DNA from: an uncultured Polymorphobacter sp.
GTDB taxonomy: Bacteria; Pseudomonadota; Alphaproteobacteria; Sphingomonadales; Sphingomonadaceae
Direction of reading: 5' to 3'
Length of the DNA: 6,782 bases
NCBI GenBank assembly: GCA_937871645.1
Contig: CALMPZ010000619.1
Span: forward strand, 1 to 6,782
Below the pieces are notes generated by a model that was not told the origin of the DNA, searched no databases, and worked only from the letters and a program-made list of their open reading frames with translations. Made by a program: the position numbers and the translations under genes. Positions 1 through 6,782 of the stretch are shown in pieces. The first letter of the stretch is position 1. Each line of letters opens with the position of its first letter.

Positions 1-2080
<2,080 letters not shown>

Positions 2081-2174
2081 GGCGGCTCCCCGGTTCGCAG
2101 CCGCAGCATAACCGCGATTTGGGCAAACACGAACAGGGCGCGCCCGCGCCCGCAATGAATACGTATGACCCCGG

Positions 2175-2209
2175 AAAAAAGACGGCCCGGACCTTGTGGG
2201 TCCGGGCCG
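2175..2209 (-). terminator. Strong intrinsic terminator, leftward only, with no leftward gene before it
   Basis: A perfect 11-bp GC-rich stem (arms 2183-2193 and 2199-2209) closes a 5-base loop. On the minus strand it is followed by TC and then six T (2180-2175), the classic Rho-independent form. On the plus strand the stem is followed by GAAGTCGGG with no T run, so it should not stop rightward transcription. It sits 95 bases before the ppc start codon, and no coding gene reads leftward into it. Either a small leftward RNA ends here or it is a conditional terminator in a long ppc leader. Confidence 0.75.
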
Positions 2210-2330
2210 AAGTCGGGTCGTATCACTGCAAAACAGTTGCAGCAGCCGAGACGGACCATGCGTGTCGGCCGCAGGCTGCGCGCCGGGGAACTCCGCGCTG
2301 CAGCTGCGGTGTTTCAATGCCTGCCACAGC
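2178..2330 (-). ncRNA. Candidate small RNA or ppc leader ending at the orphan terminator
   Basis: This is inferred mainly from the leftward terminator at its 3' end. On the minus strand the bases before the terminator can form a 6-bp hairpin CTGCAA-CTGTT-TTGCAG (complement of 2226-2242) and, further 5', an interrupted stem pairing GCAGC/GCTGC and GCCGA/TCGGC (roughly 2241-2281). I could not match it to 6S RNA, SRP RNA, tmRNA or RNase P RNA; for example the GGAAG/AGCA hallmark of SRP RNA is absent. The 5' end is a guess, because no convincing minus-strand promoter is visible. The alternative is a structured ppc leader with transcription attenuation. Confidence 0.25.
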
Positions 2331-2372
2331 TTGCACCGAACAGGTGCAGCGGCGCGCAGCAAAATGCGCGGG

Positions 2373-2408
2373 GTTGCATGCAACGGTTGCACCCACAGTT
2401 GAAACTGT
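2373..2408. promoter_or_regulatory. Palindrome cluster, probable operator of the regulator gene
   Basis: GTTGCATGCAAC (2373-2384) is a perfect 12-base palindrome. It is followed after one base by another GTTGCA (2386-2391) and then by ACAGTTGAAACTGT (2395-2408), two perfect 6-base arms around GA. A further GTTGCA lies at 2236-2241. Repeated dyads a few bases apart just before an XRE-type regulator gene are typical of autoregulatory operators. Which protein binds here is inference. Confidence 0.4.
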
Positions 2409-2415
2409 CCATAAG
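2387..2415 (+). promoter_or_regulatory. Possible sigma70-type promoter of the regulator operon
   Basis: TTGCAC (2387-2392) and CATAAG (2410-2415) are spaced by 17 bases, matching the consensus at 3 of 6 and 4 of 6 positions. The palindrome ACAGTTGAAACTGT fills the spacer, which is where a repressor would block RNA polymerase. Transcription would begin near 2422, leaving a leader of under 20 bases that still contains the ribosome binding site. The match is weak. Confidence 0.35.
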
Positions 2416-2439
2416 TTGTTGCGCGGAAGGGGGAAAGCC

Positions 2440-3396
2440 ATGGCAAATAACGATGCAACCGGCGGTTTCACAGCACGGCTCGAACTGATCCTGAAGGCGC
2501 TTTCACTGACACGCGGCCGGCTTGCTGCGGAACTCGGCGTCGACAAATCGCTCGTCGGGCGCTGGGTGTCGGGGGCGGTCAAACCGTCGGCGCTCAACCT
2601 TGAACGCCTGACGGCGTATGTTGCCAAACGCCAGCCAGGGTTCACGCTGCTCGACTGGGACCGCGACCTTGATGCGCTGGCCGAAAAGTTCGGCGTCGCC
2701 CCGCCCGGCCCGCCGGCGCCCGAAACGCTGCCCATCGACGGGCTGTTGCCCGAATCGATGGTGCGCGAATCGGCGGTCACCACGCGGCTGCGCGGCTGGG
2801 CTTACGAGGGATTCTGGCGCACGACGCGCGCCTCGGCCGAAGTGCCCGGCAGCTTTTTCCAAGACTATGTGATGATGCGGCGTAACGGCGAATCGATGAT
2901 CGAAATCCGCATGGGGGTGTTCGCGCTGCGGCTGCAGGGCTGGGCAATCATGCTGCAGAACAAGATTTTCGCGGTGTCGACCGAACCCAATACCGGCACC
3001 TTCTCGTTTTCGATCCTCAGCGGCGTGGCGCGCCAGCGTGCCGATGTGCTCGACGGCATTTCGCTGGCCTGTCTGCGCGATGCCGGCGGCACGCCGATTG
3101 CGTTCGCGACGCTGATGGAGCGCATCGGCGCGCTGAGCGATGACCGCGACGCCGATGACGCGCGCTTCGAGCAAATGTGCCAGGATGGCCCGTCGATGGT
3201 CACCGCCGACGAAGTGCCGCCGCGCGTGCAAAAGCACCTGCTGCGCAACGCCGGTGCCGACGCACTGGCTGCCGGTGGCGCGCCGATCCTGATGATACCC
3301 TTTGCCCAATCGCTATCGCGCGGGCCATTGTTCAAACTGATCGAGGAAGCCGATGCCGCCGGCGGGGTGCCGTCGGTGGCGGCGACAGGGAGCTGA
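2440..3396 (+). CDS. XRE-type helix-turn-helix regulator with unassigned C-terminal domain
   Basis: A 318-residue probable cytoplasmic DNA-binding protein. Residues 10-62 form an XRE/Cro-like helix-turn-helix: scaffold helix around RGRLAAELGV (25-34), recognition helix DKSLVGRWVSG (35-45), then KPSALNLERLTAYV. A proline-rich linker (88-98) leads to about 200 residues I cannot assign. These include a tract rich in probable beta strands and aromatic residues (116-195: GWAYEGFWRTTR, FFQDYVMMRRNGESMIEIRMG, LRLQGWAIMLQNKIFAVS), perhaps a ligand-sensing or dimer domain. I see no membrane segment or enzyme motif. The ATG at 2440 is chosen because GGAAGGGGG lies just upstream and the HTH begins right after it; the frame stays open to 2038, but that part overlaps ppc and looks non-coding. 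Its stop lies 4 bases before the DUF885 gene start. It may regulate that operon and itself. Phage-type repression is unlikely, as no phage genes are near. Confidence 0.85.
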   Translation: MANNDATGGFTARLELILKALSLTRGRLAAELGVDKSLVGRWVSGAVKPSALNLERLTAYVAKRQPGFTLLDWDRDLDALAEKFGVAPPGPPAPETLPIDGLLPESMVRESAVTTRLRGWAYEGFWRTTRASAEVPGSFFQDYVMMRRNGESMIEIRMGVFALRLQGWAIMLQNKIFAVSTEPNTGTFSFSILSGVARQRADVLDGISLACLRDAGGTPIAFATLMERIGALSDDRDADDARFEQMCQDGPSMVTADEVPPRVQKHLLRNAGADALAAGGAPILMIPFAQSLSRGPLFKLIEEADAAGGVPSVAATGS

Positions 3397-3400
3397 CCGC

Positions 3401-5149
3401 ATGAAACTGACCAAGGGCCTGGTGCTGGCGCTGCTGCTGGCCACCGCTTCGCCGGTGCTTGCTGACGCTGCCACCGATGCGGCGTTCAAGGACATCTACA
3501 TGCGCGAATGGACGTGGCGGATGGACCAGTTCGACTATGACGAGGACAGCGCCGCCGGCCGAACTACCTTGCCCGATGTCGACGTCAAGACGCAGCAAGC
3601 GCGGCTGGCCTATTGGCAGAAGGTGATGACCGAGCTCGATGCGCTTGATGCCAAGCAGCTGTCGCCCGCTGCCGCAGTCAACTACGGCGTCTATCGCAAC
3701 CAGATCGCCACGCTGATCGCGTCGCAGCAATACCGCGACTATGAAATGCCGCTCAATTCGGACAGCAGCTTCTGGGGCGACCTCGCGTCGACGGGCAACG
3801 CGCCGTTCAAGACCGCCAAGCAATACCGCAACTGGACCCAACAGATGAACGCGGTGCCGCGCTATTTCGACCAGCAGACCGACAATCTGAAACTCGGGCT
3901 GGCGCGCGGCTTCACGCCGCCCAAGGTGACGCTGCAGGGCCGCGATTCGAGTGTCGCCTCGGTGGCGCAGGCCAAGCGCGCCGAGGACACCGTTTACTAC
4001 AAGCCGTTCGTCAAAATGCCGGCGTCGATCGCGCCCGCCGAACAGGCGCAGCTGCGCGCCGAAGCCGTCAAGGCGATCAACGAGCAGGTTATCCCGGCGC
4101 ACGCCAAGCTGCTGACCTTCCTGAAGAACGACTATATCCCGAACGCCCGCGTGCCGCTCGCCGCCTACAGCCTGCCCGACGGCAAAGCCTTTTATCAGTC
4201 GAAGATCGCCGAATTTACCACGCTCAACCTGACGCCCGAGGCGATCCACCAGATCGGCCTCGATGAGGTCGCGAAGATTCGCGCGCAGATGCAGCAGGTG
4301 AAGACGCAGACCGGCTTCAAGGGCGATTTGCCGGCGTTCCTGCACTTCCTGCGCACCGATCCGCAATTCTATGTCACCGACCCGCAGGACCTGCTCAACC
4401 GTGCCGCCTGGATCGCCAAGCAGTTCGACGGCAAGGCCTCGACCTACTTCGGCCACAACCCGCGGGGCCGCTTCACCATCCGCCCGGTGCCCGCCGACAT
4501 CGCGCCATTCTACACCGCCGGCCGCGGCGGCACCGGCACCTATATGCTCAACACCTATGACCTGCCGTCGCGCCCGACCTATGCGCTGCGCGCGCTGACC
4601 TTGCACGAATCGGCGCCCGGCCATTCGTGGCAGATGTCGCTGGCGCAGGAAAACAAGGACATGCCCGACTTCCGCCGCAAGGTGTACATCTCGGCGTTCG
4701 GCGAAGGCTGGGCGCTGTATGCCGAAAAGCTCGGTATCGAAATGGGCATGTACGAAACCCCCTACGACATGTTCGGCATGCTCAGTTACCAGATGTGGCG
4801 CGCGGCACGGCTCGTCGTCGATACCGGCATCCACTCAAAGGGCTGGACGCGCGAACAGGCCCAAGCCTTCCTGCGCGACAACACCGCGCTGTCGAACCAC
4901 GAAATCGAAACCGAAGTCGATCGCTACATCGGCTGGCCCGGCCAGGCGCTCGCCTATTATCTCGGCGAAATGAGCATCGAAAAGAGCCGTGCCAAGGCCG
5001 AAGCCGCGCTTGGACCAAAGTTCAACATCCGCGCCTTCCACGACACCGTGCTGGCGATGGGCTCGGTGCCGCTGCCGGTGCTCGAAGCGCGCGTCGACGA
5101 GTTCATCGCCGGCGGCGGGGTCGGGCCGTATCCGGACGAAGAGAAATAG
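3401..5149 (+). CDS. Exported DUF885-family protein, putative zinc metallopeptidase
   Basis: A 582-residue protein with a Sec signal peptide: basic MKLTKG, hydrophobic core LVLALLLATASPVL, and an AxA-type cleavage site near residues 21-23 (ADA). There is no lipobox cysteine, so a soluble periplasmic location is likely. The mature part fits the DUF885 family, which is usually about 550-620 residues. Key motif: HESAPGH at 402-408 (TLHESAPGHSWQ), the metallopeptidase-like HExxxGH signature, followed by FGEGWALYAE at 433-442, whose Glu435 is a likely third metal ligand. The later tract EVDRYIGWPGQALAYYLGE is also typical. Function in this family is mostly inferred: peptide or amide hydrolysis of unknown substrate. 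The ATG at 3401 is chosen because the signal peptide begins there and AGGGAG lies 10 bases upstream, overlapping the end of the regulator gene; an earlier in-frame ATG at 3353 would add 16 residues before the signal peptide. Second gene of the apparent operon. Confidence 0.9.
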   Translation: MKLTKGLVLALLLATASPVLADAATDAAFKDIYMREWTWRMDQFDYDEDSAAGRTTLPDVDVKTQQARLAYWQKVMTELDALDAKQLSPAAAVNYGVYRNQIATLIASQQYRDYEMPLNSDSSFWGDLASTGNAPFKTAKQYRNWTQQMNAVPRYFDQQTDNLKLGLARGFTPPKVTLQGRDSSVASVAQAKRAEDTVYYKPFVKMPASIAPAEQAQLRAEAVKAINEQVIPAHAKLLTFLKNDYIPNARVPLAAYSLPDGKAFYQSKIAEFTTLNLTPEAIHQIGLDEVAKIRAQMQQVKTQTGFKGDLPAFLHFLRTDPQFYVTDPQDLLNRAAWIAKQFDGKASTYFGHNPRGRFTIRPVPADIAPFYTAGRGGTGTYMLNTYDLPSRPTYALRALTLHESAPGHSWQMSLAQENKDMPDFRRKVYISAFGEGWALYAEKLGIEMGMYETPYDMFGMLSYQMWRAARLVVDTGIHSKGWTREQAQAFLRDNTALSNHEIETEVDRYIGWPGQALAYYLGEMSIEKSRAKAEAALGPKFNIRAFHDTVLAMGSVPLPVLEARVDEFIAGGGVGPYPDEEK

Positions 5150-5157
5150 AGGCCGCC

Positions 5158-6039
5158 ATGACCGACATTCTGCGACCGCGCCGGTCGGTGCTTTACCTGC
5201 CCGCCGCCAACCCGCGCGCCATCGCCAAGGCGCGGACCGTCGATGCCGACTGCATCATCCTCGACCTCGAGGACGCCGTTGCGCCCGATGCCAAGGTCGA
5301 GGCGCGCGCCGCAGCTGTCGCGGCGGTGGCCGAAGGCGACTGGGGCCACCGCGAGGTACTGATCCGCGTCAATTCGCTCGCCACCGTCTGGAGCATCGAC
5401 GATTTCGCCGCGGTCGCCGCCAGCCACGCCGCCGGCATCGTCGTGCCCAAGGTCGATTCGGCGCGCGAGGCCGAGGAGGCGGTGGCGCGCAGCCACGGCA
5501 AGCCGGTGTGGGCAATGATCGAAACACCGCGCGCCATCTTCGACGCCGCCGATATCGCCGCTACCGAGGGCGTCACCGCGCTGCTCGCCGGCATGGCCGA
5601 CCTGACCAAGGACCTGCGCGCCAAGCCGACGCCTGACCGGCTGGCGCTGGTGTTCGCGCTGAGCACGATTGTCATGGCCGCGCGGGCCGCCGAGATCCAG
5701 GCGTTCGACGGCGTCTTCACCGATATCGCCGACGAGGCCGGGCTCGCGGCCGAAGCACTCCAGGGTGCGCAATTCGGTTTCGACGGCAAGACGCTGATCC
5801 ATCCGAGCCAGATCGCCACCGCCAACCGGCTGTTCGCCCCCGACGCCGCCGAAATCGACCATGCCCGCGGGCTGATCGCGGCGTTCGAGGCGGGGCAGGC
5901 TGCGGGCAAGGGCGTCACCACCTTCGACGGCAAGATGATCGAGCTGTTGCATGTCGGCGTCGCACGGCGGACATTGGTGGTGGCGGATGCGATTGCGGGG
6001 CGGGTAGGGGCAGCAAGAGCCTCCGGCGGGCAGGCCTGA
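5158..6039 (+). CDS. CitE/HpcH-type CoA-ester lyase
   Basis: A 293-residue cytoplasmic enzyme of the HpcH/HpaI aldolase and citrate-lyase-beta-like family (TIM barrel, Mg-dependent). Motifs in order: RRSVLYLPAANPRAIAKA at 8-25, the CoA-side strand and helix; ILDLEDAV ending at 41, with Glu38-Asp39; LIRVNS; VVPKVDSA; AMIETPRAI with Glu122 and AGMADL with Asp148, the expected metal ligands; FGFDGKTLIHPSQI at 206-219. Family members cleave or form malyl-, citramalyl-, citryl- or methylmalyl-CoA thioesters, or act as thioesterases. No citD or citF subunit gene is adjacent, so it is not part of a classical citrate lyase complex; the true substrate cannot be read from the sequence. GAGG lies 5 bases before the ATG, and the gene starts 8 bases after the DUF885 stop, consistent with one transcript. 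The last residues (ARASGGQA) lie in low-complexity sequence that runs into a palindrome over the stop codon and may be repeat-derived. Confidence 0.9.
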   Translation: MTDILRPRRSVLYLPAANPRAIAKARTVDADCIILDLEDAVAPDAKVEARAAAVAAVAEGDWGHREVLIRVNSLATVWSIDDFAAVAASHAAGIVVPKVDSAREAEEAVARSHGKPVWAMIETPRAIFDAADIAATEGVTALLAGMADLTKDLRAKPTPDRLALVFALSTIVMAARAAEIQAFDGVFTDIADEAGLAAEALQGAQFGFDGKTLIHPSQIATANRLFAPDAAEIDHARGLIAAFEAGQAAGKGVTTFDGKMIELLHVGVARRTLVVADAIAGRVGAARASGGQA

Positions 6040-6046
6040 GGCCTGC
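6030..6046. repeat. Palindrome spanning the lyase stop codon
   Basis: GCAGGCCT-G-AGGCCTGC has perfect 8-base arms around one central base (as RNA, a 7-bp stem with a UGA loop) and contains the TGA stop of the CoA-ester lyase. No T run follows, so it is not a standard intrinsic terminator. It might slow polymerase or protect the mRNA 3' end, and it may be part of the repetitive extragenic sequence that follows. Confidence 0.5.
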
Positions 6047-6059
6047 ACCCCAAATCTTA

Positions 6060-6147
6060 CGTCATCCCGGCGAAGGCCGGGACCCACCGACCTTACCGCG
6101 AGCACTTGCGTTGCTGGCGATGGGTCCCGGCCTTCGCCGGGATGACG
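6060..6147. repeat. REP-like extragenic inverted repeat with perfect 27-base arms
   Basis: The arms at 6060-6086 and 6121-6147 are perfect reverse complements over 27 bases, separated by 34 bases. Each arm also carries its own hairpin, TCCCGGC-GAAG-GCCGGGA (7-bp stem). This paired arrangement of small palindromes is typical of REP/BIME-type or MITE-like elements; sequences starting GTCATCCCGGCGAAGGCCGG are, from general knowledge, frequent between genes in alphaproteobacteria. It lies just after the lyase operon and before the globin gene, where it could act as a transcription barrier in either direction or stabilise the upstream mRNA. No transposase is encoded in it. Confidence 0.85.
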
Positions 6148-6176
6148 GTCGTTTATAGGTGAGGCGCTTGGAATAC

Positions 6177-6211
6177 TTGCACCTGGCGCCAGCATCATGG
6201 TTTGCTATACA
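6177..6211 (+). promoter_or_regulatory. Possible promoter and operator of the globin gene
   Basis: The span holds a -10-like TATACA (6206-6211, 4 of 6 consensus) and a perfect 10-base palindrome CTGGCGCCAG (6183-6192) at the position of the -35 box. A TTGCAC lies at 6177-6182 but is 23 bases from the -10, too far for a normal sigma70 promoter. A palindrome here could bind an activator or repressor. The evidence is weak. Confidence 0.2.
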
Positions 6212-6231
6212 GCAGCCGACAGGAGACGATC

Positions 6232-6627
6232 ATGTTCGACAGTGCCGCAATTCAATCGAGCCTCGAGGCCGTGCTGGCGCGCGTGCCCGACCCGGTGCCG
6301 CTGGTTTACGCGCGGCTCTATGCCGATTACCCCGAAACCGTCGAACTTTTCTTCCTCGACCGCGATGGCCGGCGCCGCGAGCACATGCTTTCGGTGACAT
6401 TCGAAACGCTGCTCGACTTCATCGGCGACAAGCATTTTTCGGTGGGCATGCTGCACAGTGAACGCATCAACCATGCCGAACTCGGCGTCCCGCCCGAAGT
6501 CTATACGCGGTTCTTTTGGGTGGTGCGCGACGCCTTCCGCGACCAGCTCGGACCAGAGTGGACGCCGGCGTATGAAGCGGCGTGGAACGGGTTACTTGAG
6601 GAATTAGAGGTAGTTGTACACGCCTGA
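6232..6627 (+). CDS. Single-domain globin
   Basis: A 131-residue, probably haem-binding globin resembling the globin domain of bacterial flavohaemoglobins and Vitreoscilla haemoglobin. My hand alignment places B10 Tyr at Tyr26 (PLVYARLYADYPE), CD1 Phe at Phe40 (ELFF) and the proximal F8 His at His81 (INHAELGVPPEVY, like KHCQAGVAAAHY in Vitreoscilla haemoglobin). The Tyr-to-Phe spacing of 14 is identical, and Phe-to-His is one residue shorter. The C-terminal GPEWTPAYEAAWNGLLEEL matches the H helix. No FAD/NAD reductase domain follows, so it needs a separate electron donor if it acts as an NO dioxygenase; oxygen binding or sensing are alternatives. The distal E7 position falls around Arg49-His51 and is not clearly the usual Gln. 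The ATG at 6232 has AGGAGA 5 bases upstream; a TTG at 6202 would add ten residues and is less likely. It stands apart from the preceding operon behind a REP-like repeat. Confidence 0.82.
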   Translation: MFDSAAIQSSLEAVLARVPDPVPLVYARLYADYPETVELFFLDRDGRRREHMLSVTFETLLDFIGDKHFSVGMLHSERINHAELGVPPEVYTRFFWVVRDAFRDQLGPEWTPAYEAAWNGLLEELEVVVHA

Positions 6628-6647
6628 GGCAAATTTCGCGCCGCCGC

Positions 6648-6702
6648 CGAAGTTTACAATCTGTACGAAGATTCGGCGTGTCGCGAAGTTTACACTCTGA
6701 CG
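6648..6702. repeat. Pair of direct repeats CGAAGTTTACAMTCTG
   Basis: Two copies lie at 6648-6667 and 6684-6702, starting 36 bases apart. The first 16 bases agree except for one A/C change; an ACG follows in both after a one-base shift. They lie in the non-coding sequence after the globin gene, which is visibly less GC-rich than the genes. They could be binding sites for a regulator or accessory end repeats of an insertion element continuing beyond the window. Neither can be decided here. Confidence 0.5.
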
Positions 6703-6752
6703 CAAAATGACGTGCGGCGCCGGTGCGTTCGACCTTTCAACGAACACGGCCA

Positions 6753-6781
6753 CTCATAACCTATTTGGCGTCTTTTGTCAA
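6753..6781 (-). promoter_or_regulatory. Leftward sigma70-like promoter at the right edge
   Basis: On the minus strand a perfect TTGACA (6781-6776) is followed after exactly 17 bases by TATGAG (6758-6753, 4 of 6 match to TATAAT). Transcription would start near 6746 and run leftward across the direct repeats, antisense to the 3' end of the globin gene. The first transcribed bases can form a small hairpin (GTTCG/CGAAC, 6728-6746). No leftward gene is seen, so it may be a chance match, an antisense RNA start, or part of a mobile element end. Confidence 0.35.
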
Positions 6782-6782
6782 A

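Larger units (their letters stand above)
2081..2439. other. Divergent intergenic region between ppc and the regulator gene
   Basis: This 359-base stretch has no credible gene. From left to right it holds: the ppc ribosome binding site; a weak leftward -10-like TATGCT (2105-2110 on the complement) about 25 bases before the ppc ATG, with only a poor -35; a strong leftward intrinsic terminator (2175-2209); a 6-bp hairpin (2226-2242); two further 6-bp hairpins (2332-2348 and 2353-2370); the 12-base palindrome GTTGCATGCAAC (2373-2384); and the interrupted palindrome ACAGTTGAAACTGT (2395-2408) just before the regulator's ribosome binding site. Open frames run through it in both directions, but they lack good start signals and are expected at this GC content. 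The density of small dyads is higher than I would expect for an ordinary promoter region. Confidence 0.8.

Noticed and set aside
2175..2209. Terminator hairpin as the end of ppc or of the plus-strand operon
   Set aside because: It lies upstream of both genes and its T run is on the minus strand only, so it cannot end either coding transcript.
3332..4834. Minus-strand open frame of 500 codons opposite the DUF885 gene
   Set aside because: The plus strand has a signal peptide, the HESAPGH and FGEGW motifs and operon spacing. The opposite frame is a shadow with no recognisable domain.
4627..5157. Upstream extension of the CoA-ester lyase frame into the DUF885 gene
   Set aside because: The extension overlaps 523 bases of a well-supported gene in another frame. 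The ATG at 5158 has a ribosome binding site and gives the standard family N-terminus.
6060..6147. CRISPR repeat unit or tRNA-like structure
   Set aside because: There are only two inverted copies and no regularly spaced direct repeats, and no cloverleaf or CCA-type end. The structure is explained by a REP-like inverted pair.
4957..6198. Minus-strand open frame of 413 codons opposite the lyase, including the REP-like repeat
   Set aside because: Its N-terminal part (RHPGEGRDP) is simply the translated repeat, a familiar source of false proteins. The rest is antisense to the lyase.

Overview
The window looks like a high-GC alphaproteobacterial chromosome, most likely from the Sphingomonadales. 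This rests on the strong G/C bias at third codon positions, the general character of the proteins, and an extragenic 'CCCGGCGAAGGCCGGG' palindrome of a type common in such genomes. No species-level marker is present. I see no tRNA, rRNA, CRISPR array, transposase or phage gene.

Layout. (1) Positions 1-2080, minus strand: phosphoenolpyruvate carboxylase (ppc), with N-terminus and catalytic core present and the C-terminal ~200 residues cut off by the left window edge. (2) Positions 2081-2439: a 359-base divergent intergenic region. It holds a near-perfect intrinsic terminator that works only leftward although no leftward gene lies to its right, several small hairpins, and a cluster of GTTGCA-type palindromes over a possible rightward promoter. 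(3) Positions 2440-6039, plus strand: three tightly spaced genes, probably one operon. They encode an XRE-type DNA-binding protein with an unassigned C-terminal domain, an exported DUF885-family putative metallopeptidase, and a CitE/HpcH-type CoA-ester lyase. The gaps are 4 and 8 bases. (4) Positions 6040-6231: a 17-base palindrome over the lyase stop codon, then an 88-base inverted repeat with perfect 27-base arms. (5) Positions 6232-6627, plus strand: a small single-domain globin. (6) Positions 6628-6782: non-coding, with two copies of a ~16-base direct repeat and a promoter-like TTGACA-N17-TATGAG on the minus strand.

How the genes may work together. PEP carboxylase replenishes oxaloacetate. 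The CoA-ester lyase probably cleaves or forms a malyl-, citramalyl- or citryl-type CoA thioester, so both flanks touch C4/C5 acid metabolism, but nothing in the sequence proves a shared pathway. The regulator is the first gene of the plus-strand operon and has palindromes in its own promoter, so it plausibly controls itself, the exported peptidase and the lyase. The globin appears to be a separate transcription unit.

Most of the window is ordinary housekeeping or accessory metabolism. The parts most worth a second look are the orphan leftward terminator (small RNA or ppc leader attenuator), the regulator with its unassigned domain and operator cluster, and the repeat-bearing right edge. I do not see a clearly new multi-gene system.
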